64,000 nt of DNA from CAWAPS01 sp963783945 (GCA_963783945.1 CAWAPS010000024.1:124001-188000); one strand, 5' to 3'; positions 37,241-46,110 are shown, counted from the first letter of the stretch. Translations and numbers: made by a program. Notes: generated by a model from the letters alone, not told the origin.

Positions 37241-37488
37241 GGGCAGAAGAAGGCAACTCGTAGTTGATCACGATTTCCGAGAAACGGGCTCTGACCTGCG
37301 GACACAGTTCACGGAAGTCCAGAGACGATCATTGGAGACGACGGTACTGAGCTTTCGACTCCCTCCGCGCCCACTGACCCGGACACGAACCGCGCATACG
37401 AGCGACAGCACGCGCAAGGTTGGGCGGACGGCGTAGCGGCCGTCGACTTCGATGCCCTCGCCGAAGGTTCGCTTGCCGGTCGCCGGGG
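37241..37488. other. Right end of the element and flank
   Basis: This gap holds the attR core and about 110 bases of flanking chromosome before the LLM gene end. Nothing else recognisable. Confidence 0.4.
37354..37375 (+). other. attR core
   Basis: This is the right 22-bp copy of the tRNA-Leu 3' sequence. The remainder of the tRNA is absent here, as expected for the distal junction. Confidence 0.85.
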
Positions 37489-38400
37489 TCAGCGCTTGGC
37501 GATTGCTTCGCGGACGGCGGGCACGACTTCGTGGGCCCAAAGGTGAAGTGTCGCGTCGCTGATGCTGTCGCCCGGAGGGACCAGGTAGATGAAAGCGGCG
37601 GCGCCCCGTTCGAGCACGGCGAACGTCAGTTCCTCTACCCACTGCGTCACCCCGCCCCCGATCCAGCGGCCCTCGTCGTCGCGGGTCTCCGGGAGGGGAA
37701 CCCGGGTGAGGCGCCCTGACACGTTGTAGATGGTGGCGACGTCGGCGGGGCTTCTGCCTACCGAAGCCGCCGCTTCGTCGACGATCGGCCGTGACTCGGC
37801 AACATTCGTGCTGCGCCAGTCGGCGAGGTGTCCTGGTATCCATCCGTCCGCCTGTCGGCCGGTCACGGCCAGCGCCTTCGGGCTGAGCGATCCGATCCAG
37901 ATCGGTGGCGTTGGCGCGGCTGCTGGATTCAATGCGGTGACGTGGTAGAACTCGCCGGCGAACGTGACCGGATCGCCGCCGCCGGAGAGCGCTCTAACAA
38001 CCATGATCGCCTCTGCCAGCGCTCGTATCCGGGCTGCGGGCGCCAGACGGGGAACACCGAGGGCGACGATCTCCTCCCACATCCCGCCCGCACCCATTCC
38101 GAGAACGACACGACCGCCAGAGATAGTCGACAGCCCCGTGACGGTCCGGGCGAGGACAGGAGCGGGACGGCTGAGCAGGTTCGTCATGATCACCGCTCCG
38201 GTGATGTTGCTGGTTGCGCCCAGAACGAACCCCAGCGCGGCGTAGGCGTCGACCCGCTCGGCGAAGTAGGGATGGTCGCCGACGCTGACGAGGTCGAGAC
38301 CCGCGTCGTCGGCGAGGCGGGCGTGCCCGAGCATCTCGCTCACTTGGTGGACGCCGGTCTCCAGCCCGAGGCCGAAGAGGACTTCGTGGTTTGGGCTCAC
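37489..38400 (-). CDS. LLM-class flavin/F420-dependent oxidoreductase
   Basis: GTG 38398-38400 gives about 303 residues; the frame is open to 38535 but would cover the divergent gene's promoter. Family motifs are HARLADDAGLDLVSVGDHPYF, FVLGATSNITGAVIMTNLLSR, RVVLGMGAGGMWEE and IWIGSLSPKALAVTGRQADGWIP. This TIM-barrel family usually uses F420 or FMN; the substrate is unknown. It is divergent from the TetR gene, a common target-regulator arrangement. Confidence 0.85.
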   Translation of the reverse strand: MSPNHEVLFGLGLETGVHQVSEMLGHARLADDAGLDLVSVGDHPYFAERVDAYAALGFVLGATSNITGAVIMTNLLSRPAPVLARTVTGLSTISGGRVVLGMGAGGMWEEIVALGVPRLAPAARIRALAEAIMVVRALSGGGDPVTFAGEFYHVTALNPAAAPTPPIWIGSLSPKALAVTGRQADGWIPGHLADWRSTNVAESRPIVDEAAASVGRSPADVATIYNVSGRLTRVPLPETRDDEGRWIGGGVTQWVEELTFAVLERGAAAFIYLVPPGDSISDATLHLWAHEVVPAVREAIAKR

Positions 38401-38446
38401 CGTACGAACACCGTACGTGACGAACAATGTTCCTGTCAAGTAGAGT
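38401..38446. promoter_or_regulatory. TetR operator-like palindromes and -10 box
   Basis: GAACAaTGTTC (38422-38432) is a perfect palindrome just upstream of TAGAGT (38441-38446), about 10 bases before the tetR ATG, so the mRNA would be almost leaderless. CGTACGaacacCGTACG (38401-38417) is a second symmetric site beside the LLM start. Confidence 0.55.
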
Positions 38447-38456
38447 CCGGTCTGCC

Positions 38457-39179
38457 ATGTCTCTCGCCGACGGTCCGCGACCGATGAACCCCTCGGTTCG
38501 TCATCGCTCGACTCGTGACCGCCCGGCCAAGGCACCGCTCAGCGAGGACGCGGTCGTCGACGCAGCCCTGACGATCCTGAAGTCGGACGGTTTGGAGGCG
38601 GTCACGATGCGCCGGGTCGCAACCGCCCTGGACACGGGCCCGGCCTCGCTCTACGTCTACGTTTCCGGCCGCGAGGGTCTGCTCCAGGCCATGCTGGATC
38701 GCGTCACCGCCACGATCGAGCTCGAAGCGCCGGACCCTTCACGTTGGCGGGCTCAGCTGCACTCGCTACTTCAACGCGTGCACCAAGCACTGGTGGCTCA
38801 CCCTGGAATTGCCGCCATGACCCTCGCCGATCCACCCACGACCGAAGCGGTCCTGCGTCTGACCGAGAATCTGCTGGGAATCCTGCTCGCCGGCGGGCTC
38901 GACCCCCAAGACGCCGCTTGGGCTTGCGACATCTTCGTGTTGTTGGTGACCGGCGTCGCCAGTGAGGACGATGTGCGTCGCCCTCGCGGCCGTCGCGACG
39001 ACGACCGCCGCAAGCAGGTCAACGAGATCTACGAGACCTTCGCCGGCTTACCGCCCGACCGGTTCCCACTTATCGCCGCCCACGCCGCCCAGATGGTCGC
39101 CGGCGATGGCGACGAGCGTTTCCGTTTCGCCATCGACGTTGTTATCGACGGCGTGCTCGCCAAAACCGCCCGGCGGTGA
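38457..39179 (+). CDS. TetR-family transcriptional regulator
   Basis: ATG 38457 gives about 240 residues; the frame opens at 38427. The N-terminal DNA-binding domain reads SEDAVVDAALTILKSDGLEAVTMRRVATALDTGPASLYVYVSGREGLL, a standard TetR helix-turn-helix. The C-terminal ligand domain contains HPGIAAMTLADPPTTEAVLRL. It probably represses the divergent LLM oxidoreductase and itself; the ligand is unknown. Confidence 0.88.
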   Translation: MSLADGPRPMNPSVRHRSTRDRPAKAPLSEDAVVDAALTILKSDGLEAVTMRRVATALDTGPASLYVYVSGREGLLQAMLDRVTATIELEAPDPSRWRAQLHSLLQRVHQALVAHPGIAAMTLADPPTTEAVLRLTENLLGILLAGGLDPQDAAWACDIFVLLVTGVASEDDVRRPRGRRDDDRRKQVNEIYETFAGLPPDRFPLIAAHAAQMVAGDGDERFRFAIDVVIDGVLAKTARR

Positions 39180-39299
39180 CCCCGGCCTCCCGGGTTGGCA
39201 GCTCCCCACGAACTGAAAGACGGGCTCAGAGGCGGCGGTGGGACGCCCCGAACGGGTTCATCCTCGACACCACCGAATCACGCCGAACGCAGATATCGA

Positions 39300-39815
39300 C
39301 TATTCGCGGGTCATCCGGTCCAGGCACGCCGACACCGCGAGGATCAGGGCGTCGTCCTGGCCGGGCGAGATCTCGATGCCGTAGGTGTCGCGCACCCGAA
39401 ACCAGCGTTTGGACACTTCGGCGACCTTCTGCCCGCCGCGCTCGATGTGGTACTCGTGATCGACGATGTTCCCGTGCACCTCGAGATCTTCTCCGCCGTG
39501 CACGTCGACCGAGTACCGCTGCCGCAGCGGCGACACCAGCGCTTTCTTGACGGTGGCCAGTGTGTCGCCGTGCCGTTCGATCTCCATGGTGTCACGGACC
39601 CGGAGCTTCTTCTCCTGGATCTTGCACAGCTCGGCCCCGGTGGTGTCCTCGATGATCATCGTTTCCCGGACGCGAAGCGCTTTGCCGTCGACCTTGAAGA
39701 CCCGCTCGCCCCGATCGTTCTCGATCCAGTAGTCGTCGCCGATAGAGAAGATCTTCTCCTGCATCCGATAGTGAACTGCTTCCCGCCGTTCGTCATGACG
39801 CCTGAGTAATCCCAC
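39300..39815 (-). CDS. LURP-one-related (scramblase-fold) protein
   Basis: GTG 39813-39815, five bases after AGGAG, gives 171 residues. The frame is open upstream, but that overlaps the amidase remnant. The sequence YRMQEKIFSIGDDYWIENDRGERVFKVDGKALRVRETM is a LURP-one/Tubby-like beta-barrel start, and the repeating strand pattern (LRVRDTMEIERHG, YSVDVHGGEDLEVHG) fits the family. Bacterial members are cytosolic or membrane-associated with unknown role. Confidence 0.82.
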   Translation of the reverse strand: MGLLRRHDERREAVHYRMQEKIFSIGDDYWIENDRGERVFKVDGKALRVRETMIIEDTTGAELCKIQEKKLRVRDTMEIERHGDTLATVKKALVSPLRQRYSVDVHGGEDLEVHGNIVDHEYHIERGGQKVAEVSKRWFRVRDTYGIEISPGQDDALILAVSACLDRMTRE

Positions 39816-39919
39816 CTCTGCTCCTCTCACTTGGGACAAATTGTGTGCCTTCGGCCACCGCACGGCGCGCCGGGACGGGTCCGGCGGCTCAGGCGTGTGG
39901 CGGGCGAATATGGGCCCAC

Positions 39920-40075
39920 GGCCTGGTCCACGGCCACGGTGATGAAGGGGTTGAGGTCCGGGCCGAGGCAGTCGATCCTGGTGAGCAAGGACTCCATCAG
40001 CTCGACGGGGGACAGATCCCGCGCCGCGATGAGCTGGCGGAGCTTCCATGCCGGGACCCATTCCAATTCGTCCAT
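39920..40075 (-). pseudogene. Amidase remnant, N-terminal 52 residues only
   Basis: ATG 40073-40075 starts DELEWVPAWKLRQLIAARDL, SPVELMESLLTRI and LNPFITVAVDQA, matching the first 50 residues of amidase-signature (GatA/aryl amidase) enzymes. After that the frame becomes unrelated Pro/Arg-rich sequence to 39827. The catalytic Lys and Ser-Ser-Gly motifs are missing, so this is a decayed fragment left next to the LURP-one gene. Confidence 0.65.
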
Positions 40076-40289
40076 CCGACCCCCCTGCGGCAAAGGCGGG
40101 CAACCGCCAGGCCAGTGGCGCCCGCGGTGGTGGGCCGAGGTTACCCGCGTCGCCGTAGGCGATCCGCCCTACCCCCTTCAGGCCGGCGCAGGCGGGCGAG
40201 TCAGGAACGCGGTTCGCCCAGCCTCACAGCCTGGACATGGCGCCGATCACCCGGTCGATCCGCCGCCCCTTGCCCGGTCTCCGTACTGA

Positions 40290-40946
40290 TCAGCTCGGTT
40301 GCGGAACGATGCGGATGTAGGGCTTCGGCTCCTTCCAGGTTCCGAACACCTGCTTGGCCTCATCGTTGGAAACCGAACCGGCGATGATGACGTCCTCACC
40401 CTGCTTCCAGTTGACCGGGGTGGACACCCGGTGCTTGGCCGTAAGCTGGAGCGAGTCGATCACGCGCAGTACCTCGTCGAAGTTCCGTCCGGTGGTCATG
40501 GGGTAGACCAGGATGAGCTTGATCTTCTTGTCCGGGCCGATGACGAACACGTTGCGCACCGTCTGGTTGTCGGCTGGGGTGCGGGACTTGGCGTCGCCCG
40601 ACGTGCTGGCCGGCAGCATCCCGTACAGCTTGGACACGTTGTAGTCGGCGTCGCCGATCATCGGATAGCCGGGCCGGCTGCCCTGGGTCTCTTCGATGTC
40701 GTCGGCCCACCTCTCGTGGTCGCCGGTGGCGTCCACGGACAGGCCGATGATCTTGACGTTGCGTCGCTCGAATTCCGGCTCCAGCTTGGCCAGGTAGCCG
40801 AGCTCGGTCGTGCAGACGGGAGTGAAGTCCTTGGGGTGCGAGAACAGCACCGCCCACGAATCCCCCATCCACTCGTGGAATTTGATCCTCCCCTGGGTGG
40901 TGTCGGCCTCGAAATCAGGTGCCGTGTCGTTGATGGAGAGTCCCAT
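40290..40946 (-). CDS. 1-Cys peroxiredoxin (Prx6 type)
   Basis: The 218-residue protein has the peroxidatic Cys in HPKDFTPVCTTELG and the long C-terminal dimer domain of Prx6/AhpE2-like enzymes (VFVIGPDKKIKLILVYPMTTGRNFDEVLRVIDSLQL). No resolving Cys is present, consistent with the 1-Cys mechanism. It reduces peroxides in the cytosol. AAAGGGG lies upstream of the ATG. Confidence 0.93.
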   Translation of the reverse strand: MGLSINDTAPDFEADTTQGRIKFHEWMGDSWAVLFSHPKDFTPVCTTELGYLAKLEPEFERRNVKIIGLSVDATGDHERWADDIEETQGSRPGYPMIGDADYNVSKLYGMLPASTSGDAKSRTPADNQTVRNVFVIGPDKKIKLILVYPMTTGRNFDEVLRVIDSLQLTAKHRVSTPVNWKQGEDVIIAGSVSNDEAKQVFGTWKEPKPYIRIVPQPS

Positions 40947-41263
40947 GTGTGCTTTCCCCTTTCTGAATCGATGGTCGCGTCGTTGTAAGTGACACTACGA
41001 GAGGGGCCTCCCCTCGGCATTCCCCGCGGCCGAATCGCCCATGGCCGGCCGCGCCGGCCTGAGCGCGCCGTCATCGACGTCGACCTCGAAGTCGCCCGGC
41101 GGATCTGCCCGAATGCCGTTCGACTGGATTAGTCGCCCCATTCGCGCCTCAACCCTAGCCGCCCCCACACGTGACGGCCCATCCGAGGTCCTGGGATGGC
41201 CCGGGGTAGGTGCCGTGGCGGGTCTGGCCCACGGGCCAACAGGGGGCGCGGCAGACTGGGGGG
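40947..41263. promoter_or_regulatory. Divergent intergenic region with GAGGGG palindrome
   Basis: This 317-base stretch between the peroxiredoxin and methyltransferase genes holds GAGGGG-CCT-CCCCTC at 41001-41015, about 55 bases before the peroxiredoxin start, possibly an operator. Otherwise nothing recognisable. Confidence 0.35.
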
Positions 41264-41935
41264 ATGGAAAGCGACCAGTTTCCTCCGGGGTTCTTCGAAC
41301 GGGCCGACCCGTCGGCCGACCCCGTTTTTTATTCTTGGCCCCGGCTGGTCACCCACATCGACGATCAGGCCATCGCCGCGGTCGGCGTTCTATACGAGGA
41401 GCTCGGGGTCGCCGGCGACGTGCTCGATCTGATGGGCTCGTGGGTTTCGCACTTCAAGACTCCTCCGGGACGGCTGGTTGTGCTGGGGATGAACTCAGAC
41501 GAGCTTCAGGCCAACCCGTTGGCCGCGGGCCGGGTGATTCATGACCTGAACGCCGAGCCGCGGCTGCCATTTCCCGACGCTTCCTTCGACGCCGTGGTGT
41601 GCTGCGTATCCGTCGACTACCTGACCCGACCGGTAGAGGTCTTCACGGACGTGGCCCGGGTGCTGCGCCCCGGGGGTCCCTTCATATGCACCTTCTCGAA
41701 CCGGTGCTTTCCGACCAAAGCGGTTCGCGGCTGGCTGTACGCCGACGAGGCCGAGCATTGCGAGATCGTCAAACGGTACTTCCGCCTCGCTGAAGGCTGG
41801 AATTGTCCTCACAGCGAGCGGCGGACCCCCCTCTCTCATCGCGGCGATCCACTGCTGGCGGTGTGGGCCCACCGATCAGGCCCGGGCCTCCCCAACGGGC
41901 CGGGATCACCGGACCGGATCGACTCCGGTAAATAG
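41264..41935 (+). CDS. SAM-dependent methyltransferase (type 11-like)
   Basis: ATG 41264 gives 223 residues. The SAM-binding region is degenerate at motif I (VLDLMGSWVSHF) but retains DASFDAVVCCVSVDYL, FTDVARVLRPGGPFICTFSN and the GDPLLAVWAHR ending of a family often annotated as methyltransferase domain 11. The substrate is unknown. Earlier in-frame codons from 41210 do not look native. Confidence 0.72.
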   Translation: MESDQFPPGFFERADPSADPVFYSWPRLVTHIDDQAIAAVGVLYEELGVAGDVLDLMGSWVSHFKTPPGRLVVLGMNSDELQANPLAAGRVIHDLNAEPRLPFPDASFDAVVCCVSVDYLTRPVEVFTDVARVLRPGGPFICTFSNRCFPTKAVRGWLYADEAEHCEIVKRYFRLAEGWNCPHSERRTPLSHRGDPLLAVWAHRSGPGLPNGPGSPDRIDSGK

Positions 41936-41974
41936 GCGGGCAGACCCCAAGCCGGTCGCGGCGGTTGGCGGGCC

Positions 41975-43087
41975 CTACCCCCGGCCCAGCCGGAGCGCCT
42001 CGTCGAGGATGAGCCGCCGCTCGATGGCCCGGCCACCGAGCAGCTCCCGCAGCCAATGGGCCCGCCGGAAATGCCCGCCGAGCACGTTCTCCCACGTGAT
42101 ACCGATCGCCCCCTCGGCGCGCATGGCCTCAGCGGTGACGGAGGCGTAGCCGTCGGCACAGAACAGCCGGGCTATGGCCGCCGAGTGGGAAAGGGCCGGC
42201 CAGTCGGAGTAGGCGCCCTCGAGCGCGGCTCGATAGGAGAGCGCCCGCATCTGCTCGAGCCGGATACGAGAACGGCCGAGGCGATGGGACACCGCCTGGA
42301 ACTCTTTCAGGTACTTGCCGAACTGGCGCCGCTCCTGCACGTATTCGACAGCGAGCTCGAGGGCGCGATCTGCCGAGCCAACGCACATCGCGGCCACGGC
42401 CACCTTCGCGAACGCCAGCGCCCGCACGACTGATTCGGCCGGCATGCCCTCGGACAGCAGCTCAGCGGGAGCTCCGTCGAGGTGCACCGCTGCGACCGTC
42501 ACGCTTGAATCAACCGAGGGTTCGTCTGTGACAGTGACGCCGTCGGCACCGGGGTCGACGGCGTAGATGCCGGTGGTCCCGTCCCTGGACGCGATGACCA
42601 GGATTACGTCGGCGGCCGACGCCTGGGCCACCTTCGTCTTCGAGCCCCGCAGCCGGGGCGACGACCCGCCGTCCGCCATCGCCGCGTAGCGGCCGTGGGC
42701 CCAACCGACGCCGGGTTCCTGGAGAGCCAGCGCCAGTTTGATCTCCCCCGACAGGGCGGCGTCTCTCAGCTCGGCAGCCGGTGCCATCCGGGGCGCGAGC
42801 AGGTGGAGGGTGACGGCGCCGAAGCCGACGCTGGAGAGCAGTCCGGGCCCGATGGAGCTCGGGCCCAGTTCCTCGAACGCCACCAGCCAGGCCAGCCAGT
42901 CGACGTCGGGCTCTTCGCCCCCGTCGTCGGACAGCAGTTCACGCAGTGCCAGCGGCTTCAGTACCGCCGGATCGAACGGCGCAGCCGGTTCGGCGTCGGG
43001 CAGGGCGTCGGAGAAGCGCCGGAAGGAGGAGCGCAGCATCTCGTAGTCCCGGCCGAGCATGTGATCGAGCGACCGCTCGGACCTCAC
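41975..43087 (-). CDS. Acyl-CoA dehydrogenase, second subunit of a pair
   Basis: The 370-residue protein has the C-terminal ACAD helical domain (VRALAFAKVAVAAMCVGSADRALELAVEYVQERRQFGKYLKEFQ) and IGITWENVLGGHFRRAHWL. The FAD-binding middle domain is reduced. Its start overlaps the stop of the upstream ACAD by 4 bases (GTGA). Such adjacent pairs can form heterotetramers as in FadE28-FadE29 steroid side-chain oxidation; the substrate here is unknown. Confidence 0.85.
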   Translation of the reverse strand: MRSERSLDHMLGRDYEMLRSSFRRFSDALPDAEPAAPFDPAVLKPLALRELLSDDGGEEPDVDWLAWLVAFEELGPSSIGPGLLSSVGFGAVTLHLLAPRMAPAAELRDAALSGEIKLALALQEPGVGWAHGRYAAMADGGSSPRLRGSKTKVAQASAADVILVIASRDGTTGIYAVDPGADGVTVTDEPSVDSSVTVAAVHLDGAPAELLSEGMPAESVVRALAFAKVAVAAMCVGSADRALELAVEYVQERRQFGKYLKEFQAVSHRLGRSRIRLEQMRALSYRAALEGAYSDWPALSHSAAIARLFCADGYASVTAEAMRAEGAIGITWENVLGGHFRRAHWLRELLGGRAIERRLILDEALRLGRG

Positions 43088-44229
43088 CGGTCGCCTGCCC
43101 AGCTCGTGAGCACCGGGGACCCGGGGTCCAGCAAGCGGGCCGTGATCGTTTCCAGGTGGATGTCAGACCCGCCGTTCGGCACCGTGGCGACGGCTGCCCG
43201 CAAGATGTTCGGCACGGTTCCGAGCCGGGCGAGGTGTTCCAGGACACCTCGCCGGTCGAACGACTCGGCTTCAGTGCGGACGTCGTGGAGGAGCTCCGTC
43301 ACGGCGCGCCTGAATTCCTGCACCAGCCACCTTCGAACATCACCTCGCTGCAGCGACGCCTGGCCAGTGTGGAATTCCTCCTCGGAGTCGAGTATCGCCA
43401 GGGCGTCGATGCTCTGGCTCTCCACGTAGAGGTCGAGAAACCTGTCGCCGACCGTGGTCGGGACGTCGTCCCAATCGGCCAGATCGAGCAGCGTGAGCAC
43501 CGCAGGATCGTGCCCCGGTCCGAAACCAGAATTGAACGGCACCGTGGGGACCGGATGATTGGGCCTCCGGATCCCGAGGCCCGTTCCCAGCACGCCGATC
43601 AGGTGATCGGCTGGTATCTCGACGTCGTCGATGAACACCTCGCTGACCATGGACATACCGCTGAGGTCGGTGATGGGGACGATCGTGAGCCCCGGAGACT
43701 CCATCGGCAGTATGAAATACGACAGACCGTCCGGATCGCCGCGCCCGCCGGACGTCCGGGCGAGCAGAGCACCGAAGTTTGCCTGTCGGGCCTGGAACGT
43801 CCAGATCTTCTGGCCGCTTATGCGGTAACCGGCGGAGGTGCGGTCGGCCCGGGTCGCGACCATGGCCAGATCTGACCCGGCATCGGGCTCGCTATGGAGC
43901 CGGCACCATTTCTCTTGACCTTCCAGCATCGGCCAGAGGTAGCGGTCGCGCTGTGGACCCGAACCGGAGTGCAGGATGGTAGGACCGATCCAGTTCACCT
44001 CGATCTCCCCCGCCGGCGCGGAAAGGCCGGCCGCCGCCAGTTCTTCACGCACCACCAGCTGACCACCCACTCCGGCGTCCAGGCCCCACGGTGGGGGCCA
44101 GCCAGGGGCAACCAGGCCGGCCCGGGCGAAGTCAGCCGGCGTCGGGTCGGGGTGGCCGGCGATCCACGTCCGCACGTGGTCCCTGATCTCGTGATGTCGG
44201 GCGGCGAGGTACGACGGGAACCGGTACAC
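43084..44229 (-). CDS. Acyl-CoA dehydrogenase, first subunit of a pair
   Basis: The 381-residue protein retains the FAD motif WCRLHSEPDAGSDLAMVATRA and the GYRISGQKIWTFQARQANF region of acyl-CoA dehydrogenases. The C-terminal half is less conserved. It starts with GTG and is translationally coupled to the second ACAD. With its partner it likely oxidises a bulky or steroid-like acyl-CoA (inference from FadE28/29-type pairs). No other beta-oxidation genes are adjacent. Confidence 0.85.
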   Translation of the reverse strand: MYRFPSYLAARHHEIRDHVRTWIAGHPDPTPADFARAGLVAPGWPPPWGLDAGVGGQLVVREELAAAGLSAPAGEIEVNWIGPTILHSGSGPQRDRYLWPMLEGQEKWCRLHSEPDAGSDLAMVATRADRTSAGYRISGQKIWTFQARQANFGALLARTSGGRGDPDGLSYFILPMESPGLTIVPITDLSGMSMVSEVFIDDVEIPADHLIGVLGTGLGIRRPNHPVPTVPFNSGFGPGHDPAVLTLLDLADWDDVPTTVGDRFLDLYVESQSIDALAILDSEEEFHTGQASLQRGDVRRWLVQEFRRAVTELLHDVRTEAESFDRRGVLEHLARLGTVPNILRAAVATVPNGGSDIHLETITARLLDPGSPVLTSWAGDR

Positions 44230-44333
44230 CGGCCCCGCATCTTATGCAGGTAATCGCGCCGCGACGGCGGGGCCGGCTCGGGGGTCGCAGGAGTCGGACG
44301 CAGGGGTGCGGCCGCGGCGCTAGCCTGGTGACG

Positions 44334-44408
44334 ATGAAAAAGTTCGTGATTTTTGCCGTGGTGCTCGTACTCGGAGTCCTCATCACCCAGAAGCTGCGGT
44401 CCAGCTGA
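44334..44408 (+). CDS. Possible 24-residue single-helix membrane peptide
   Basis: The short frame encodes MKKFVIFAVVLVLGVLIT then QKLRSS: a basic start, a hydrophobic helix and a basic tail. It resembles tiny membrane proteins of actinobacteria in size. There is no strong ribosome site, so it may be fortuitous. Confidence 0.35.
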   Translation: MKKFVIFAVVLVLGVLITQKLRSS

Positions 44409-44471
44409 TCGGGGCGGCGTCAGGCCGGCCCCACCCCCATCGGGTTGTTTGACTGAATAGAGGAGGCCGAC

Positions 44472-44648
44472 ACGGCCCTGGGGTTGAAGATCCGTCCACT
44501 CGAGTGCGGGTGGCTGACGGTTGACTTCGGCGCCATCGTCTCCGGGCGGTCCGGGAGGATTCGCGCCCCGGCCCCTGCCGGTGCTCCGCCTACCGTGCCG
44601 GGAGCCACCATCGAGGAGATTCAAGAAGCGATGAAGGCCGATTCCTGA
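44472..44648 (+). pseudogene. N-terminal fragment of an AHL-lactonase-like MBL protein
   Basis: The sequence LKIRPLECGWLTVDFGAIVS plus GRSGRIRAPAPA matches the first 30 residues of the lactonase-like MBL-fold family (KIYPLTCGWLTGD...VPVPAFLIEH type). It then changes to GAPPTVPGATIEEIQEAMKADS and stops at 44648. AGGAGG (44461-44466) sits correctly before an ACG at 44472, suggesting a lost ATG. TTG 44484 is the only conventional start. The metal-binding half of such a protein lies on the same strand at 46.5 kb. Confidence 0.5.
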
Positions 44649-44721
44649 ACAGGAGCGGTAGCGCTCCCGGGGTAGTCGCGCCGTACCTGTGGTGGTAACG
44701 CCTTCGCCCCGCGCCGCCGGC

Positions 44722-46110
44722 TCAGAATGCAGGCGGGTTCTCGATTGCTGGCGTCGCGTCGGCTCTGGGTTGGTAGGCCGCGGCCGAGCGCTGCACGTAC
44801 TCGAGCAGTTCGGGTTGCATTCGGTGCAGCCCTTTGTGGTCGTACCACTTTGTGACTGCTGCGCCCACGACAACCCAGAACACGAGCCCTATGGCCGTCA
44901 AAGTCAGGCCCCGGGCCAGGCCGGCGTCGGCGGCGGCGTTGAAGTACAGGATGGCCCGGACGCCGTCCAGGATCTGGCGGAGCGGTTCGAAGTTGGCCAC
45001 GAAGCGGTAGAAGCCCGAGAGAGCCTGGAGCGGCACGGTACCGCCCGAAGAGGCCAGAGCCAGATACACGAACACGATGAGCGCCAGCAGCTGGCCGAGC
45101 GTGCCCAGAGCGGCGAAGAACACCAGCGTGCCGATGGCGATGACGACCGCGGCGAACGAGGCGAAGAGCCACAGGTACCACAGGTGCGGGGCGTCCATCC
45201 GCAATATCCCGGCGGCCACGGCGAGCAGCAGGGCGGTGAGCACGGGCATAACACCGAGCGCCACGATCCATTTGGCCACCAAGGTGTGCCACCGGGTGAT
45301 GGGCTGCGGCAGCCGCTGCCTCCACCAGGGACCAACCTCGCTGACGGCGTAACCCAGGTACGCGTCGACCGACGTGTTCACGATGGTGGCCCCGAGAAAT
45401 CCGCACATCATGGTCAGCAGGGATACGTAAAAGGCGCTCAGGCCAAGGCCAGAGTGGGCCGGAAGCGGCCGGAAGGCGACCACTGACAATGTCACCGGGT
45501 CGGTCCTGAGAGCTTTCAACGTCGGATCGGTCCCGGCCGCCGGGGCCGACCCGCTCGACTTGAGCAATTGCTGGCCGATCTGACTCGAGATCTCAGCGAC
45601 GGCGGGCTGGATGACCGCGGTTGCCAGGCTGACTCCGAGAGTCCCGGCCCGGCTATTCGTGAGGAGCTCGATGGCCGGCAGCTTCACGCTCTGATCCGGC
45701 GAAACCGGCGTTCCGGCGACGGCCAGGACGGACGCGGTGAACCCGGAAGGGATCAAGATGGTCGCGTAGTCGGCCCCTTTGTTCATCCGGGCCTCGGCCT
45801 TGGAGAGTGTGGTCTTGTCAAGCGACAGCCGGCTCGTCACCGCGTGGGAGCCGGTCAAGCCGGCTACGACCTGCTGACCCACGTCGACCCGTCCCGAGGG
45901 GGTGCTGACCCCGGCGTCCTCGTTGACCAAGGCAACCGGCAAGCCCCGCAGATGAGAGCCGGGATCGACGATCGAACCGAAGTAGACCAAGGTCATCAGC
46001 ATCACCAAGACCGAACCGGCCACCAGCGGGAGGACCCAAACCGGCCGCTTCGTGACGACATCACCGACCCGTACCTCGCGGTTGGAGCTCTGTTCCCCGG
46101 ATTCGGTCAT
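44722..46110 (-). CDS. DUF3533/YhgE-SNG1-type membrane protein
   Basis: The 462-residue protein has an N-terminal membrane helix (VWVLPLVAGSVLVMLMTLVYF), a large extracytoplasmic domain (GLPVALVNEDAGVST ... ATILIPSGFTASVLA) and five or six C-terminal helices. This resembles ABC-2-like/Pip/SNG1 proteins (DUF3533). They are proposed exporters or transport helpers; no ATPase is nearby. It lies between the two MBL fragments, on the opposite strand. Confidence 0.82.
   Translation of the reverse strand: MTESGEQSSNREVRVGDVVTKRPVWVLPLVAGSVLVMLMTLVYFGSIVDPGSHLRGLPVALVNEDAGVSTPSGRVDVGQQVVAGLTGSHAVTSRLSLDKTTLSKAEARMNKGADYATILIPSGFTASVLAVAGTPVSPDQSVKLPAIELLTNSRAGTLGVSLATAVIQPAVAEISSQIGQQLLKSSGSAPAAGTDPTLKALRTDPVTLSVVAFRPLPAHSGLGLSAFYVSLLTMMCGFLGATIVNTSVDAYLGYAVSEVGPWWRQRLPQPITRWHTLVAKWIVALGVMPVLTALLLAVAAGILRMDAPHLWYLWLFASFAAVVIAIGTLVFFAALGTLGQLLALIVFVYLALASSGGTVPLQALSGFYRFVANFEPLRQILDGVRAILYFNAAADAGLARGLTLTAIGLVFWVVVGAAVTKWYDHKGLHRMQPELLEYVQRSAAAYQPRADATPAIENPPAF

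Larger units (their letters stand above)
33540..37375. mobile_element. Small integrative element in tRNA-Leu, integrase plus one cargo gene
   Basis: A 22-bp exact repeat beginning TTCGACTCCCTCCGCGCCCA marks both ends: within the tRNA 3' end (33540-33561) and at 37354-37375. Between them lie a secreted beta-helix/repeat protein (minus) and a broken tyrosine integrase (plus), plus repeated GCCGGTCAACAG sites near each end. No replication, transfer, excisionase or phage structural genes are present, so it could only move with help. The size is 3.8 kb. Confidence 0.85.

Noticed and set aside
42946..43875. 309-codon plus-strand frame over the acyl-CoA dehydrogenases
   Set aside because: It is an antisense shadow; the minus-strand ACAD motifs are clear.
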